Assembly: GCA_041687015.1 (NCBI GenBank)
Contig: JAWLCT010000002.1
Span: 78,500 to 142,499, forward strand
Source: JALOAT01 sp041687015
GTDB taxonomy: Bacteria; Pseudomonadota; Gammaproteobacteria; Thiohalomonadales; Thiohalomonadaceae
Direction: 5' to 3'
Length of the DNA stretch: 64,000 nt
Numbering within the stretch: the stretch's first letter is position 1; the number at the start of each line of letters is the position of its first letter. This document shows, piece after piece, positions 35,878-45,685 of the stretch. The notes beneath the pieces are model-generated. The model worked only from the letters and a program-made list of their open reading frames with translations. It was not told the DNA's origin and did no database searches. The position numbers and the translations under genes are program-made.

Positions 35878-36366
35878 ATGCGCACCATGAATGACCGCTG
35901 GCTACAGATTAAGGGCGACCCCTCGGTGCGCCGCTTCCTTTTCGACCAGACGCGACAGCCCAGCCTGTTCGACGAGCGCATCGATGCGCTGGTGGATACG
36001 GTAGAGGCCCTGCTCAACCTGCGCGGAGTATTCCACGCGAAGATCCATTTCTCCAGTAACCAGCTCACCTGTTGGCTCTTTAACGATCCTTACCGCTATC
36101 GGGTGTTCGTAGGCGAGGAAATTTTCAGACCCGATTTCCTCGACCCGTTCGAATCGGCGGTTGCGCTGGAGCGCCCCGTCATCCCGGCCGAGGCGATAAG
36201 GCCCATCCTGTTGGATTTCAAACGCCTGCGCATCAAGGATGACACGGTTTACCTGCGCAACGCCTCCATCAACCGCATCAACGGCATGATAGGCATGACC
36301 TTTTCGTGTGACGGAAGCCACTACGTCCCCTATGCGGAGTTCGCCGAAACGGTCGCCCAGTTCTGA
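35878..36366 (+). CDS. hypothetical conserved protein
   Basis: A 162-aa protein I do not recognise. It begins near MNDRWLQIKGDPSVRRFLFDQTRQ, contains ALLNLRGVFHAKIHFSSNQLTCWLFNDPYRYRVFVGEE, and ends DGSHYVPYAEFAETVAQF. No transmembrane segment or signal peptide. The start is uncertain: ATG 35878, ATG 35887 and GTG 35818 are all in frame, and no strong ribosome site distinguishes them. It is divergent from the small gene at 35512. Confidence 0.6.
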   Translation: MRTMNDRWLQIKGDPSVRRFLFDQTRQPSLFDERIDALVDTVEALLNLRGVFHAKIHFSSNQLTCWLFNDPYRYRVFVGEEIFRPDFLDPFESAVALERPVIPAEAIRPILLDFKRLRIKDDTVYLRNASINRINGMIGMTFSCDGSHYVPYAEFAETVAQF

Positions 36367-36500
36367 TACCGGGCCCCGTAACCACGCTACCGGTGCAGCC
36401 CCCGTGCAAGCTTGCGCTCCCGACCGGCCTGACTAGTATCGATGCAATGAAGCTGTCCTTCACGGAATGAAGGGGGCACCGCACTGGTGCAGGAGCACGG

Positions 36501-37730
36501 ATGAGACGGTTGCGAACCACTGCACGGGGCCCGCTTGGCATCATTTTTTTCGGCGAGGACTGGGGGCGGCACAACAGCACGGGGCAGTATCTCGCCCGTG
36601 AACTGTCGCGGCGCCATCCCGTGCTTTGGGTGGATTCCCTTGGCCTGCGCACGCCGCGCCTGAATCTCACCGACCTGTCCCGCATGGCAGGGAAACTGGC
36701 ACGCCTGTTCCGCAGGCGTTCGCGCCCCACACCGCACACCGGCGCCATCCGCGTGGTCACCCCGCTGGTCATTCCGTTTTACCGATCCCGATGGGTGAGG
36801 CGTCTCAACCGATTACTGCTCCAGCGCTTGCTCGCAAAGGAACGCCGGGCGTCCGGCCTGGCACGCGTGGTGGTCATCACCGCCTGCCCGGCCACGGCCG
36901 ACATCGTCGGCTGCCTGGGTTCGGAAGCCACGGTCTACTACTGTGCCGATGAGTATGCGGAGCAACCGGGTGTCGATGCCGACCTGGTGCGTGAACTGGA
37001 GCGCGCACTGCTGCGCCACGTGGACGTGGTGGTCGCCAGCGCCCGGCACCTGGCGGCGCGCAAGGCACAGCACCATCCAAACGTGCGCTATCTCCCCCAC
37101 GGCGTACATTACGAACACTTTGCGCGCGCCGCCGACGGGACGCTGCCGTGCCCCGCGGACATACGGGACATACCACGGCCCCGGCTGGGGTTCGTGGGCC
37201 TGCTCGGCGAACACGTGGATTTCGCGGCCATCGATCACCTTGCCCGGGAACTGCCCGATGCCAGCCTGGTGCTGGTGGGCCCGGTGGAGGACGCCTGCGT
37301 GGCCCGGCTGCCCCGGCGCGACAACATCCACTACCTGGGACCGCGGCCCCATGAGGCCATTCCGCACTACCTGGCGCACTTCGATGTTTGCCTGTTGCCC
37401 TGGCTGAACAACGAACGCAACCGCAACGCAAACCCCACCAAGCTGCGCGAGTATCTGGCGGCCGGCTGTCAGGTCGTCACCACGCCCGTCTCGGAAACGG
37501 AACCGTTGTCACACCTGCTGCGCACGGCCGAAGACCCGGCGGCGTGGGTGACGCAAACCCGGGCGGCCCTGCAGGCGGCCGACACCGTTGATCGCGCAGC
37601 CGTGTCCCGGCACATGGCGGATGCCACCTGGCGACATCGGGCCGAAGAGATGTGGGCGATCATCGCCGCCGTGTGCCGTGCGCGCGACGAGGAAACCACG
37701 CTGATCACCTTACTGGAGCAGGGAGGATGA
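36501..37730 (+). CDS. glycosyltransferase family 4-like
   Basis: A 409-aa GT-B fold transferase, first gene of the polysaccharide locus. N-terminal half has IIFFGEDWGRHNSTGQYLARELSRRHPVLWVDSLG; C-terminal half has RPRLGFVGLLGEHVDFAAIDHLARELPDASLVLVGPVED and PTKLREYLAAGCQVVTTPVSETE, the nucleotide-sugar-binding part. It ends with the ATGA overlap that begins the O-antigen-ligase-like gene. Sugar and linkage cannot be told. Confidence 0.85.
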   Translation: MRRLRTTARGPLGIIFFGEDWGRHNSTGQYLARELSRRHPVLWVDSLGLRTPRLNLTDLSRMAGKLARLFRRRSRPTPHTGAIRVVTPLVIPFYRSRWVRRLNRLLLQRLLAKERRASGLARVVVITACPATADIVGCLGSEATVYYCADEYAEQPGVDADLVRELERALLRHVDVVVASARHLAARKAQHHPNVRYLPHGVHYEHFARAADGTLPCPADIRDIPRPRLGFVGLLGEHVDFAAIDHLARELPDASLVLVGPVEDACVARLPRRDNIHYLGPRPHEAIPHYLAHFDVCLLPWLNNERNRNANPTKLREYLAAGCQVVTTPVSETEPLSHLLRTAEDPAAWVTQTRAALQAADTVDRAAVSRHMADATWRHRAEEMWAIIAAVCRARDEETTLITLLEQGG

Positions 37731-39112
37731 GCATGCGCGGTCATCCGCCGCACCCGCGAACCAAAGACCGTCAACCCCGCCCCCGCAGGGGGATCGGGGC
37801 AGCGCCCGCCGCGTCCATGGAAGCCGCTGTTCCTCGCCCCGCGGGCCTGCATGCCCGTCTGGCCGCGGCGCGGGCCAACGCCCTGCATCCGATGGCTTAC
37901 GGCACCGTACTGCTCATCCTGGTCGCCGTCGGCCGGGCGCCGGAACTGGTGCCCTGGCTCGCCCCCTTGCAACCCGGCAACGTCGCCGTGGTGCTTGCGG
38001 TACTGGCGTTGATGTTCGGCCGCCGCTTGTCCGTGCCCGTGCTCGCCACCCCCATGGGTCGGCTGATGATGGCCTTCTGTGCGCTGGCGACCGCCAGCGT
38101 GGCCTTTTCCGTCTGGGGCTCCCACAGCCTGCAAGTGCTGGTCTCGGGCTTCGCCGCGGCGGTCTTGCTGTTTTATCTGGCGGCGAAGAGTGCAGGTTCA
38201 CCGGCCAACTTCCACCTGTATCTGGGGAGCCTCATGGCTGCCGCCGTGATGCTGGCGGTGGGCGCCCTGTTGCTCAAGACCGATGCCCGGGCGGAGCTCA
38301 CGACCATGTACGACCCGAACGACCTCGCCCTGGTGCTGGTAACGTGCCTGCCCCTCGCAGCGGTGTGGGTGTTCGCCACTGCCCACGTGAAGAGCCGCTG
38401 GTGGTATCTGGGTCTTACCATGCTGCTCACCGTGGGCGTCCTCGCCACCGGCTCGCGTGGCGGTTTTCTGGGCCTCATGGCCGTGACCGGTTTTCTGTTG
38501 TTCAAGGAGATGCCCAGCAACGGCCGGTTCAGATTCGCCACCAAGATACTGGTCCTGCTGGTGGTGGCCGCCATCGCCCTGAGCCTCACCCACGAAATGG
38601 TGTGGCAGCGCCTGGCGACACTCGCCAACCTGGAAAACGACTACAACATCGCCTCGGACCGCGGGCGCCTCGCCATCTGGGGCCGGGCCTTGCAGACCAT
38701 TGCCGAACGGCCGTGGGGTGTGGGGCTTGCGGCCTTCAGTGCCGCGGAAGGCATGGGCGGCGGCAACTACCAGGAGGCCCATAACGCGCTGATCCAGATC
38801 GGTGCCGAGCTGGGCATCCTCGGCGTGCTGGTCTACCTCGGTTTCTACTGGCACGCCTTCCGTTCGTTGTCGAAAGGCTATCGGTCCGAACCGCAGCCCG
38901 CCGATCCGCAGGTGCTTGCGCAGCGGCAGGAACTCACGGTGTATGCACTGGCCTTGCGTGCTGCGCTGGTGGGCTTTTTCGTTACCAGTTTCTTCCTGTC
39001 CAAGGCCTATTCGCCGTTGTTCTTCCTGCTGCTGGGCTTGTCCGTGGCCACCTCGCTGCGGCAACAGGCCCTCGACGCCCCCTTGCCAGAGCATCCGCGG
39101 AAGGGGAAGTGA
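37727..39112 (+). CDS. O-antigen ligase / polymerase-like membrane protein
   Basis: A 461-aa polytopic inner-membrane protein with at least ten hydrophobic segments from about residue 55 on. The Wzy_C/O-antigen-ligase loop is visible as RGRLAIWGRALQTIAERPWGVGLAAFSAA with NYQEAHNALIQIGAELGILG following. It either polymerises repeat units or ligates the glycan to a carrier. Overlaps the preceding GT gene by 4 nt; the next GT begins directly after the stop, so this is one operon. Confidence 0.85.
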   Translation: MSMRGHPPHPRTKDRQPRPRRGIGAAPAASMEAAVPRPAGLHARLAAARANALHPMAYGTVLLILVAVGRAPELVPWLAPLQPGNVAVVLAVLALMFGRRLSVPVLATPMGRLMMAFCALATASVAFSVWGSHSLQVLVSGFAAAVLLFYLAAKSAGSPANFHLYLGSLMAAAVMLAVGALLLKTDARAELTTMYDPNDLALVLVTCLPLAAVWVFATAHVKSRWWYLGLTMLLTVGVLATGSRGGFLGLMAVTGFLLFKEMPSNGRFRFATKILVLLVVAAIALSLTHEMVWQRLATLANLENDYNIASDRGRLAIWGRALQTIAERPWGVGLAAFSAAEGMGGGNYQEAHNALIQIGAELGILGVLVYLGFYWHAFRSLSKGYRSEPQPADPQVLAQRQELTVYALALRAALVGFFVTSFFLSKAYSPLFFLLLGLSVATSLRQQALDAPLPEHPRKGK

Positions 39113-40378
39113 ATGGGCCCGGTCCACGCCGCACCCGGCACACGGCGGGTGCTGATGCTGTGTTACTACTATCCGCCCATCAACACCTCGGGCACCGCCC
39201 GCGCGGTGCGTTTCGCCACCCATCTGCCGGACACGGGCTGGCTGCCCACGGTGCTTTCGGTTCACCGCCCCCGGGACAGTTGGGGCATCGTGGACATGGA
39301 AAGCACCGTGCCGCCGGACATCCCGGTGGTCCGCGCCCCCGAACTGAACCTCACCCGACCCGTGGACCTGCTGGACGCCGCCATCAACCGGCTCACGCGC
39401 CGGCGCGGCGTGCTGGCGCGGGAAACCTTATGCATCCCCGATCCGCAGATCGGCTGGACCGCCTGGGCGCGGGGCATCGCCCTGGCGCGTGCGCACGATT
39501 GCCTCTACGCCAGTTGTTCCCCCTTCAGCACGGCGGTGGCCGCGGCCTGGCTGAAGCGGATCACCGGCACACCGCTGGTGCTCGACTTCCGCGATGCCTG
39601 GACCCTCAACCCCTATCACCGGCACACGCGCTTTCACAACGCCGCCATCGCGCGGCTCGAACGCTGGGTCCTCGGCCTGTGCGACCGCCTGATCCTGAAC
39701 ACCGAGGGCAGTCTGCGCCGCTACCAGGCAGCCTACCCGGAACACGCGGCGAAGATGGTGTGCATTCCCAACGGCTTCGAGCGTCCCAACCTGCCGGAAC
39801 AACCGCCGCCGGCGGATCGCTTCACCGTCATGCACGTGGGCTCGCTGTACGGCAACCGCAGCCCGGAGCTGCTCCTCAACGCCCTGGCGCACCTGCCGCA
39901 GCAACAGGTGGAATTCGTCCAGCTGGGACAGCATCCGGAGGCGCTCGCGCGCTACCCGGGCCCGGTGCGGGTGCGCCTGCTCGGCACCCTGCCTCGCACC
40001 GAGGCCCTCGCCCAGATGCGCAGCGCATCGCTCCTGTATCTGAAGCAGGGTTGGACCGAACGCCCGGAGGACAATATCGCGGTCGCCGCGAAGACCTACG
40101 ATTACCTGGCCACCGGCCTGCCCGTACTCGCCGAATGTCCGCCGGGTGACAACGCCGACCTGGTGCGCCGCTACGCCTCGCGCCCTTATCTGGTCACCGA
40201 GGACTCGCCGCACGCGATGCTGGCGGCACTCAACGCGGCCTATGAACAGCGCACCGAGCCGCCCGGGATCAAGGAGGCGTTCCTGCGCGATTTCAGTCCG
40301 CAGCACCTTACGGCGCGCCTGGGGCTGGTGCTGTCGGAAGCGCTCAGCGAGCCCGGCGTCAGGAGAGGCGCATGTTGA
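39113..40378 (+). CDS. glycosyltransferase family 4-like (WcaI-type)
   Basis: A 421-aa GT-B transferase: N-terminal MLCYYYPPINTSGTARAVRFATHL, C-terminal RFTVMHVGSLYGNRSPELLLNALAHL and AAKTYDYLATGLPVLAECPPGDNADLV. It starts directly after the ligase-like gene stop (tgaATG) and overlaps the GT2 gene by 7 nt. Similar proteins assemble exosortase-associated exopolysaccharide, but the donor is unknown. Confidence 0.85.
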   Translation: MGPVHAAPGTRRVLMLCYYYPPINTSGTARAVRFATHLPDTGWLPTVLSVHRPRDSWGIVDMESTVPPDIPVVRAPELNLTRPVDLLDAAINRLTRRRGVLARETLCIPDPQIGWTAWARGIALARAHDCLYASCSPFSTAVAAAWLKRITGTPLVLDFRDAWTLNPYHRHTRFHNAAIARLERWVLGLCDRLILNTEGSLRRYQAAYPEHAAKMVCIPNGFERPNLPEQPPPADRFTVMHVGSLYGNRSPELLLNALAHLPQQQVEFVQLGQHPEALARYPGPVRVRLLGTLPRTEALAQMRSASLLYLKQGWTERPEDNIAVAAKTYDYLATGLPVLAECPPGDNADLVRRYASRPYLVTEDSPHAMLAALNAAYEQRTEPPGIKEAFLRDFSPQHLTARLGLVLSEALSEPGVRRGAC

Positions 40379-41511
40379 TCGAATGGCTGTTGTGGTCGAG
40401 CCTCGGCGTGATCTTTTACACCTATGCCGGTTATCCGCTGCTGCTTGCGCTGATCGCACCGCGGCGGCGCACGGCGCCACCGGTGGCCATCGCGCATCCC
40501 AGCGTCACGGTGATCGTCGCCGCCTACAACGAAGCGCGCTTCATCGGGGAAAAAATCCGCACCACCCTGGCCTCCGACTATCCCGCCGATCGACTGCAAC
40601 TCATCGTGGTGTCGGACGGGTCCACCGACGAGACCGACGCCATCGCCGCGGTTTTCGACGACCCGCGTCTGTGTCTGCTGCGCACCGGGCGCCGCGGCGG
40701 CAAGGCGGCGGCGCTCAACCTGGCACGTCCCCAGGCGCGCGGAGAAATCCTCGTTTATTCCGACGCCAACGTGTTGTTCCGTCCCGATGCCATCGCACGG
40801 CTGGTGGAAAACTTCGCCGACCCACGCTGCGGCCTGGTGAGCGGTCGCGTGGAACTGCAATCCATGGACAGCGAAGAACCGCTCGGCGAAGGCGCCTACA
40901 TGCGCTACGAGCGTTTCATCTGTGCGAAAGAGAGCGCGCTGCATTCCATGATCGGCACCGACGGCGGGATGTTCGCGGTGCGCGCGGCGCTGGTGGACGA
41001 CGTGCCCGCGCATGTAATCCTCGACGACTTCTACATCGCCATGGGGGTGGCCGATCGGGGCTATCGCCTGCGCTATGAGCCACGGGCGGTGGCGTTCGAA
41101 AAGGTACCGGCGCGGGTGAGCCAGGAATTCCGCCGCAAGGTACGCATCGCCGCGGGCGGGTTCCAGGTGCTGGGGCACATGGCGCTGCTGCGCCGTCCCT
41201 GGCGCGCGCCGCTGTTCGTGGCCATGTTCATCTCCCACAAGCTGCTGCGCTGGCTGAGCGGCTTCGCTTTGCTGGTTGCGTGGGCAGCCAATTTTGCCCT
41301 GCTCGACCACAGCGGTTACGGCGCCTTGCTGTTGCTCCAACTGGGCGCTTACGGCGCAGCGCTGGGTGCGCTGCTTGCGAAGCCGTTGCGCAGGAACCGA
41401 TTTTTCTACCCGTTCTACTATTTCGGCGCCATCAACCTGGCCTGCGTGGTGGGCTTTTTCCGCTTCCTGCGTCAGCGCCAGCCCGCCGCCTGGCAGCGCG
41501 TGGATCGCTGA
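40372..41511 (+). CDS. membrane glycosyltransferase family 2
   Basis: A 379-aa GT2 enzyme with an N-terminal membrane helix, catalytic GT-A core (SVTVIVAAYNEARFIGEKI, VVSDGSTDETD, VYSDANVLF) and three C-terminal transmembrane segments (SGFALLVAWAANFALLDHS onward). It resembles processive or undecaprenyl-linked synthases. Overlaps its upstream partner by 7 nt and ends 1 nt before the next GT4 gene. Confidence 0.87.
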   Translation: MLIEWLLWSSLGVIFYTYAGYPLLLALIAPRRRTAPPVAIAHPSVTVIVAAYNEARFIGEKIRTTLASDYPADRLQLIVVSDGSTDETDAIAAVFDDPRLCLLRTGRRGGKAAALNLARPQARGEILVYSDANVLFRPDAIARLVENFADPRCGLVSGRVELQSMDSEEPLGEGAYMRYERFICAKESALHSMIGTDGGMFAVRAALVDDVPAHVILDDFYIAMGVADRGYRLRYEPRAVAFEKVPARVSQEFRRKVRIAAGGFQVLGHMALLRRPWRAPLFVAMFISHKLLRWLSGFALLVAWAANFALLDHSGYGALLLLQLGAYGAALGALLAKPLRRNRFFYPFYYFGAINLACVVGFFRFLRQRQPAAWQRVDR

Positions 41512-41512
41512 C

Positions 41513-42682
41513 ATGGAGACGGAGCGTCCACGCGTGCTGGCACTCATCGCCACCCCCATTCTCGGCGGGCCGGGTAAGGGTTTGTTGCAGTTGGCGCGCC
41601 ACCTCGATAGCCACCACACCGAGTTGCTGCTGGCCACCTTCTCCTATCGCGGGCGACGCAGCGAACTGTGGCGCCGGGCCCGGGAACAGAACACGGCGAT
41701 CGCACTGCTGAACCAGCGCTTCCGGATCGATCCCCTGCCTGCGATACAGGCGCTGCGCCTGGTGGAAGAGCGCGGCATCAACCTGTTGCAGAGCCATGGT
41801 TACAAGAGCCATCTGGTGGCCTGGTGGGTGGCGGCGCGGACCGGGCTGCCGTGGCTGGCCTTCGCCCACGGTTGGACCGCCGAGAGCCGCAAGGCGCGCC
41901 TCTATAACCGCATCGAACAAGCCCTGCTGCGGCGTGCCACCCTGGCGGTGGCCGTGTCGCGGCCCCTGCACGAAACGCTCACGCACCTGCGCGGGTCACG
42001 GCGTCCGACCGAGTTGCTGTTGAACGCCGTGGATCCACAGGAGTTGCGTCGCGAGGCGGGCGGCGCCGCGCTGCGTGCCCGGTTGGGTATGGCGCCGCAA
42101 CACCTGGCCATCGGTTGTTTCGGCCGTCTCAGCCGTGAGAAAGGTCATGTCCACCTGCTGCAAGCGCTGGCGGCATTGGGCACGACAGCGGCACGGTTCA
42201 AGCTGGTGGTGGTGGGTGACGGGCCGGAACGGGCGCACTTGCAGACACTCAGTGAACGGCTCGGCCTCGCCCGCTGCGTGCACTTCGAGGGTTATCGCGA
42301 GAACATGGGGGACTATTTCGATGCGGTGGATATGGTGGTGCTCCCCTCGATCTCCGAAGGCACCCCCAATGTGGTCCTGGAGGCCTTGGCACTTGGCCGC
42401 CCGGTGCTCGCGAGCCGCGTCGGCGGCATCGGGGATCTGATTATCCCCGGCGTGAACGGTTGGCTGGTGACGCCCGGGCGCAGTGATGAACTCGCCGCCA
42501 CGTTGCAACACATCGCTGCACAGCCCGAGGACGTGGCCGAACTCGGCGCCCGCGCCGCAGGTTCGCTTCAGGCCTGCTATCAGCCCGCCTTTCGTGCGCA
42601 ACGACTGCAGGAACTCTACTGCAAGCTGTTGGCCGGGTTGCCTGCCGCACATGCCGGTCAGACCAACGGAGGCATGGCGTGA
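41513..42682 (+). CDS. glycosyltransferase family 4
   Basis: A 389-aa GT4: IATPILGGPGKGLLQLARHLDSHHTE at the N-terminus, then IGCFGRLSREKGHVHLLQALAALG and VVLPSISEGTPNVVLEALALGRPVLASRVGG, the standard donor-binding EGTPxxxLEA motif. Starts 1 nt after the GT2 gene; stop overlaps the following GT4 ATG (TGATG), so coupled. Acceptor not known. Confidence 0.88.
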   Translation: METERPRVLALIATPILGGPGKGLLQLARHLDSHHTELLLATFSYRGRRSELWRRAREQNTAIALLNQRFRIDPLPAIQALRLVEERGINLLQSHGYKSHLVAWWVAARTGLPWLAFAHGWTAESRKARLYNRIEQALLRRATLAVAVSRPLHETLTHLRGSRRPTELLLNAVDPQELRREAGGAALRARLGMAPQHLAIGCFGRLSREKGHVHLLQALAALGTTAARFKLVVVGDGPERAHLQTLSERLGLARCVHFEGYRENMGDYFDAVDMVVLPSISEGTPNVVLEALALGRPVLASRVGGIGDLIIPGVNGWLVTPGRSDELAATLQHIAAQPEDVAELGARAAGSLQACYQPAFRAQRLQELYCKLLAGLPAAHAGQTNGGMA

Positions 42683-43767
42683 TGCGCCTGATGGAGGTGG
42701 TAAGTACCTTCAGGATGGGCGGTTCCGAGCGACTTGCCGTGCTGCTCGCCGAGCGCCTGCGCGAGCAGGGCCTCCATACCAGCCTGTGCACCACATCCGG
42801 CGGCCGCGGCCCCATCAGCGACCTGCTGGAACAGAAAGGCATTCCCTGGTTCGCACCGCTGGCCGATGCCAACAATCCTCTCAGCCGTCGTTTGTATCTC
42901 GCACAACTGTTCCGGCGTGAGCGGGTGGAGATTCTCCACCTCCATCACATGTCCAACCTTGCGCTGTGCTATTGGCCGGCGCGCCTCGCGGGCGTACGGC
43001 GCCTGGTGGTGACGGAGCACACCGACTTCGAATTACGCAACACGCCACGGGTGTGGCGACGCGCGAAACACTTCGGCCCCAAGGCGGATGCCGTGACAGT
43101 GATTCACGGTGCGCTGGAGCGCATGCTCGCGGAAGCCGGTGTTGCGACGGATCGGCTGTGGCGGATCGAGAATGGCGTGGATGTCGCCTCCTTCGTCAAA
43201 CGCCGTACACCGCGCAAGGTGCGCCCGCCCGTGGTCGGCTGGGTGGGACGCATGCATCCGGACAAAGATATCGAAACCTGGTTGCAGGCAGCCGCGAAAG
43301 TGGCCGCGCGCGCCCGCGCTCCAGTGCGCTTCAGCCTGGTGGGAGACGGCCCCGAGGCAGACAAGGCCAAGCGATTGGCGCAGCGACTTGGCATCGCGCA
43401 GCGGGTGGATTTCCACGGCGAGCAACAGGATGTGGCGGCCTATTTGCGCGACATGGATGTGTTCGTGCTGTCCTCCCGCACCGAGGGCGTCCCCATGGTG
43501 CTGCTGGAAGCCATGGCGTCGGGCGTTCCCTGTGTCTCGACGGCGGTTGGGGGCATCCCGGAGCTGATTGAACCGGCCTGGGGCCGTCTGGTCCCTCCGG
43601 GCGATCCCGAACAGCTGGCGGAGACTGTGCTGTCTTTATTAGACGCGGAGCCGCTACGCCGCACGCTGGGCAAAGCCGCGCGCAAGGTCGTAGAGGAAAA
43701 ATTCAACCTGGAGCGGATGCTTGAAAAATACACCCGGGTGTTGGCGCCTCCGGTTTCCGTGACCTGA
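42682..43767 (+). CDS. glycosyltransferase family 4 (WaaG/EpsF-like)
   Basis: A 361-aa GT4: N-terminus MRLMEVVSTFRMGGSERLAVLLAERLREQ, C-terminal PPVVGWVGRMHPDKDIETWLQAAAKV and VLSSRTEGVPMVLLEAMASGVPCVSTAVGGIPELI. The first ATG after TGA is at 42682, a GTG 3 nt earlier being an alternative. Related to the PEP-CTERM/EpsH1-associated transferases in layout. Followed after 37 nt by an acyltransferase gene. Confidence 0.88.
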   Translation: MRLMEVVSTFRMGGSERLAVLLAERLREQGLHTSLCTTSGGRGPISDLLEQKGIPWFAPLADANNPLSRRLYLAQLFRRERVEILHLHHMSNLALCYWPARLAGVRRLVVTEHTDFELRNTPRVWRRAKHFGPKADAVTVIHGALERMLAEAGVATDRLWRIENGVDVASFVKRRTPRKVRPPVVGWVGRMHPDKDIETWLQAAAKVAARARAPVRFSLVGDGPEADKAKRLAQRLGIAQRVDFHGEQQDVAAYLRDMDVFVLSSRTEGVPMVLLEAMASGVPCVSTAVGGIPELIEPAWGRLVPPGDPEQLAETVLSLLDAEPLRRTLGKAARKVVEEKFNLERMLEKYTRVLAPPVSVT

Positions 43768-43804
43768 GGCCCGTCGGACACTGCCTGCCATGGAGGGTAC
43801 GGCA

Positions 43805-44500
43805 ATGAAGAAAACGGCCAAACGCGTGGTGGAAGTTGCGGCCTGGCTACTCATGGCACCGCTGGCCTATGCAGTGAAATGGTCGGCCGCCATGGATACC
43901 CGGCATCGCTTTTTTCAGTTCGGCAGCCAACTCGTCAGCCTGCTGCCCGGATTACCGGGTGTGCTGCTGCGACGGGCCTACTATCGCACGGTGCTGAGTC
44001 TGGGCCGGCGGAATTTCACCATCGATTTCGCCACCGTGCTCGCCCAGCGCGGCATCGAAATCGGCGACAACGCCTATATCGGCCCCTTTTGCAATATCGG
44101 GCTTTCCATCATCGGTCGCAACGTGTTGATCGGCAGTGGCGTACACATCGTCAGCGGCTCGCGGGTTCACAACATCGACAGACTCGACCTTCCCATCAAG
44201 GACCAAGGCGGTTACCTGCGCCAGGTCATCATCGGCAACGGTGCATGGCTCGGCAATGGTTGCATCGTGATGAGCGACATCGGTGATCACGTGGTGGTCG
44301 GGGCCGGCTCGGTGGTGACCCGTCACTGCAACGATTACGGTGTGTACGCCGGCAACCCGGCGCGGAAACTGCGCGACCGCCGCGGCGCCATCGTCGCCAC
44401 CAACGGACCCGGCAGCACCGGGGCCCCGCGCGATAGCAACGCCCGGGCAGACGCCTACACTGAACCCCAGAAACACTCGGGCGGGCCCGCGACGACTTAA
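43805..44500 (+). CDS. hexapeptide-repeat acyltransferase (LbH, WcaF/serine acetyltransferase-like)
   Basis: A 231-aa left-handed beta-helix O-acetyltransferase. Residues 80-190 hold the hexapeptide ladder (RGIEIGDNAYIGPFCNIGLSIIGRNVLIGSGVHIVSGS, then IGNGAWLGNGCIVMSDIGDHVVVGAGSVVT). The C-terminal 35 residues are low-complexity. N-terminus carries a hydrophobic stretch (VAAWLLMAPLAYAVKW). It probably acetylates a sugar of the polysaccharide. GGAGGG precedes ATG 43805. Confidence 0.85.
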   Translation: MKKTAKRVVEVAAWLLMAPLAYAVKWSAAMDTRHRFFQFGSQLVSLLPGLPGVLLRRAYYRTVLSLGRRNFTIDFATVLAQRGIEIGDNAYIGPFCNIGLSIIGRNVLIGSGVHIVSGSRVHNIDRLDLPIKDQGGYLRQVIIGNGAWLGNGCIVMSDIGDHVVVGAGSVVTRHCNDYGVYAGNPARKLRDRRGAIVATNGPGSTGAPRDSNARADAYTEPQKHSGGPATT

Positions 44501-44530
44501 GACCCATCCTTAACGCGAGGAAATTCACGG

Positions 44531-45568
44531 ATGAAAGTTCTTGTGACAGGCGCTGCCGGTTTTATCGGTTCCACACTGTCGTTGCGCTTGCTGGCGCGCG
44601 GCGACACCGTCATCGGGCTCGACAACTTCAATGATTATTACGACGTGAATCTCAAGAAGGCGCGGTTCGAGCGTTGTTGCCGTCACGACACGTTCATCCC
44701 GGCCGTATTGGACCTGGCGGATCGCGATGGCATGGCGCGTCTTTTCCAGCAGCAACGTCCGGACCGCGTGGTGAATCTCGCCGCTCAGGCGGGCGTGCGC
44801 TACTCGCTGACCAATCCCCATGCCTACGTCGAAAGCAATCTGGTAGGTTTTCTCCATGTCCTGGAGGGTTGCCGACATAGCGGCGTCGAGCACCTCGTGT
44901 ATGCGTCGAGCAGCTCGGTCTATGGCGGCAACACCCGCATGCCTTTTTCCGTGCGCGACAACGTGGATCATCCCCTGAGCCTCTATGCCGCCACGAAGAA
45001 GGCCAATGAGCTGATGGCACACACCTACAGTCATCTGTACGACCTGCCCACCACAGGCTTGCGTTTTTTCACCGTCTACGGTCCGTGGGGCCGGCCCGAC
45101 ATGGCCTTGTTCCTGTTCACGCGCAAAATCCTGGCCGGCGAACCCATCGATGTGTTCAACCACGGCAACCACCGGCGTGATTTCACCTACATCGATGACG
45201 TGGTCGAAGGCGTGGTGCGCGTGTTGGACCGAACCCCGGAACCGGATCCGGCCTGGTCGGGCGACAGCCCCGATCCCGCCTCAAGCAGGGCGCGCTATCG
45301 CATCTACAACATCGGTAACAGCAACCCGGTGAATCTCACGCACTACATCGAAGTGCTGGAAAAGAAGCTGGGACGGAAGGCCGAAAAACGGCTGTTGCCC
45401 TTGCAACCCGGTGATGTCCCCGATACCGAGGCCGAGACATCGGAGCTGTTCCGTGACGTGGGCTACTCGCCGTCCACCACGGTGGAGGAAGGCGTGAGCC
45501 GGTTCGTGGACTGGTACCTGGAGTACTACGGCGAATCGGGCAAGCAGGATACGCGCAGCATTGCCTGA
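44531..45568 (+). CDS. NAD-dependent epimerase (UDP-glucuronate 4-epimerase type)
   Basis: A 345-aa short-chain-dehydrogenase-type epimerase: NAD-binding TGAAGFIG (6-13), DNFNDYYDV motif typical of UDP-glucuronate 4-epimerases, catalytic Ser128/Ser129 (SSSSVYGG), Tyr152 and Lys156 (SLYAATKKANE), and GDVPDTEAET near the C-terminus. It would make UDP-galacturonate, so the polymer is likely to contain uronic acid (inference). A clear GAGGAAAT site precedes ATG 44531. Confidence 0.92.
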   Translation: MKVLVTGAAGFIGSTLSLRLLARGDTVIGLDNFNDYYDVNLKKARFERCCRHDTFIPAVLDLADRDGMARLFQQQRPDRVVNLAAQAGVRYSLTNPHAYVESNLVGFLHVLEGCRHSGVEHLVYASSSSVYGGNTRMPFSVRDNVDHPLSLYAATKKANELMAHTYSHLYDLPTTGLRFFTVYGPWGRPDMALFLFTRKILAGEPIDVFNHGNHRRDFTYIDDVVEGVVRVLDRTPEPDPAWSGDSPDPASSRARYRIYNIGNSNPVNLTHYIEVLEKKLGRKAEKRLLPLQPGDVPDTEAETSELFRDVGYSPSTTVEEGVSRFVDWYLEYYGESGKQDTRSIA

Positions 45569-45685
45569 ACACGTGAAGTGGCGCAGGATCAGGGAGCAAC
45601 GCGGTACGGGGACCGGGCGTGCCGCGTCGTCCCTCCGTGTTCTCCGTAATCGCTGCGCGTCTGTGTGGGTCTGATTCTTCGCTGG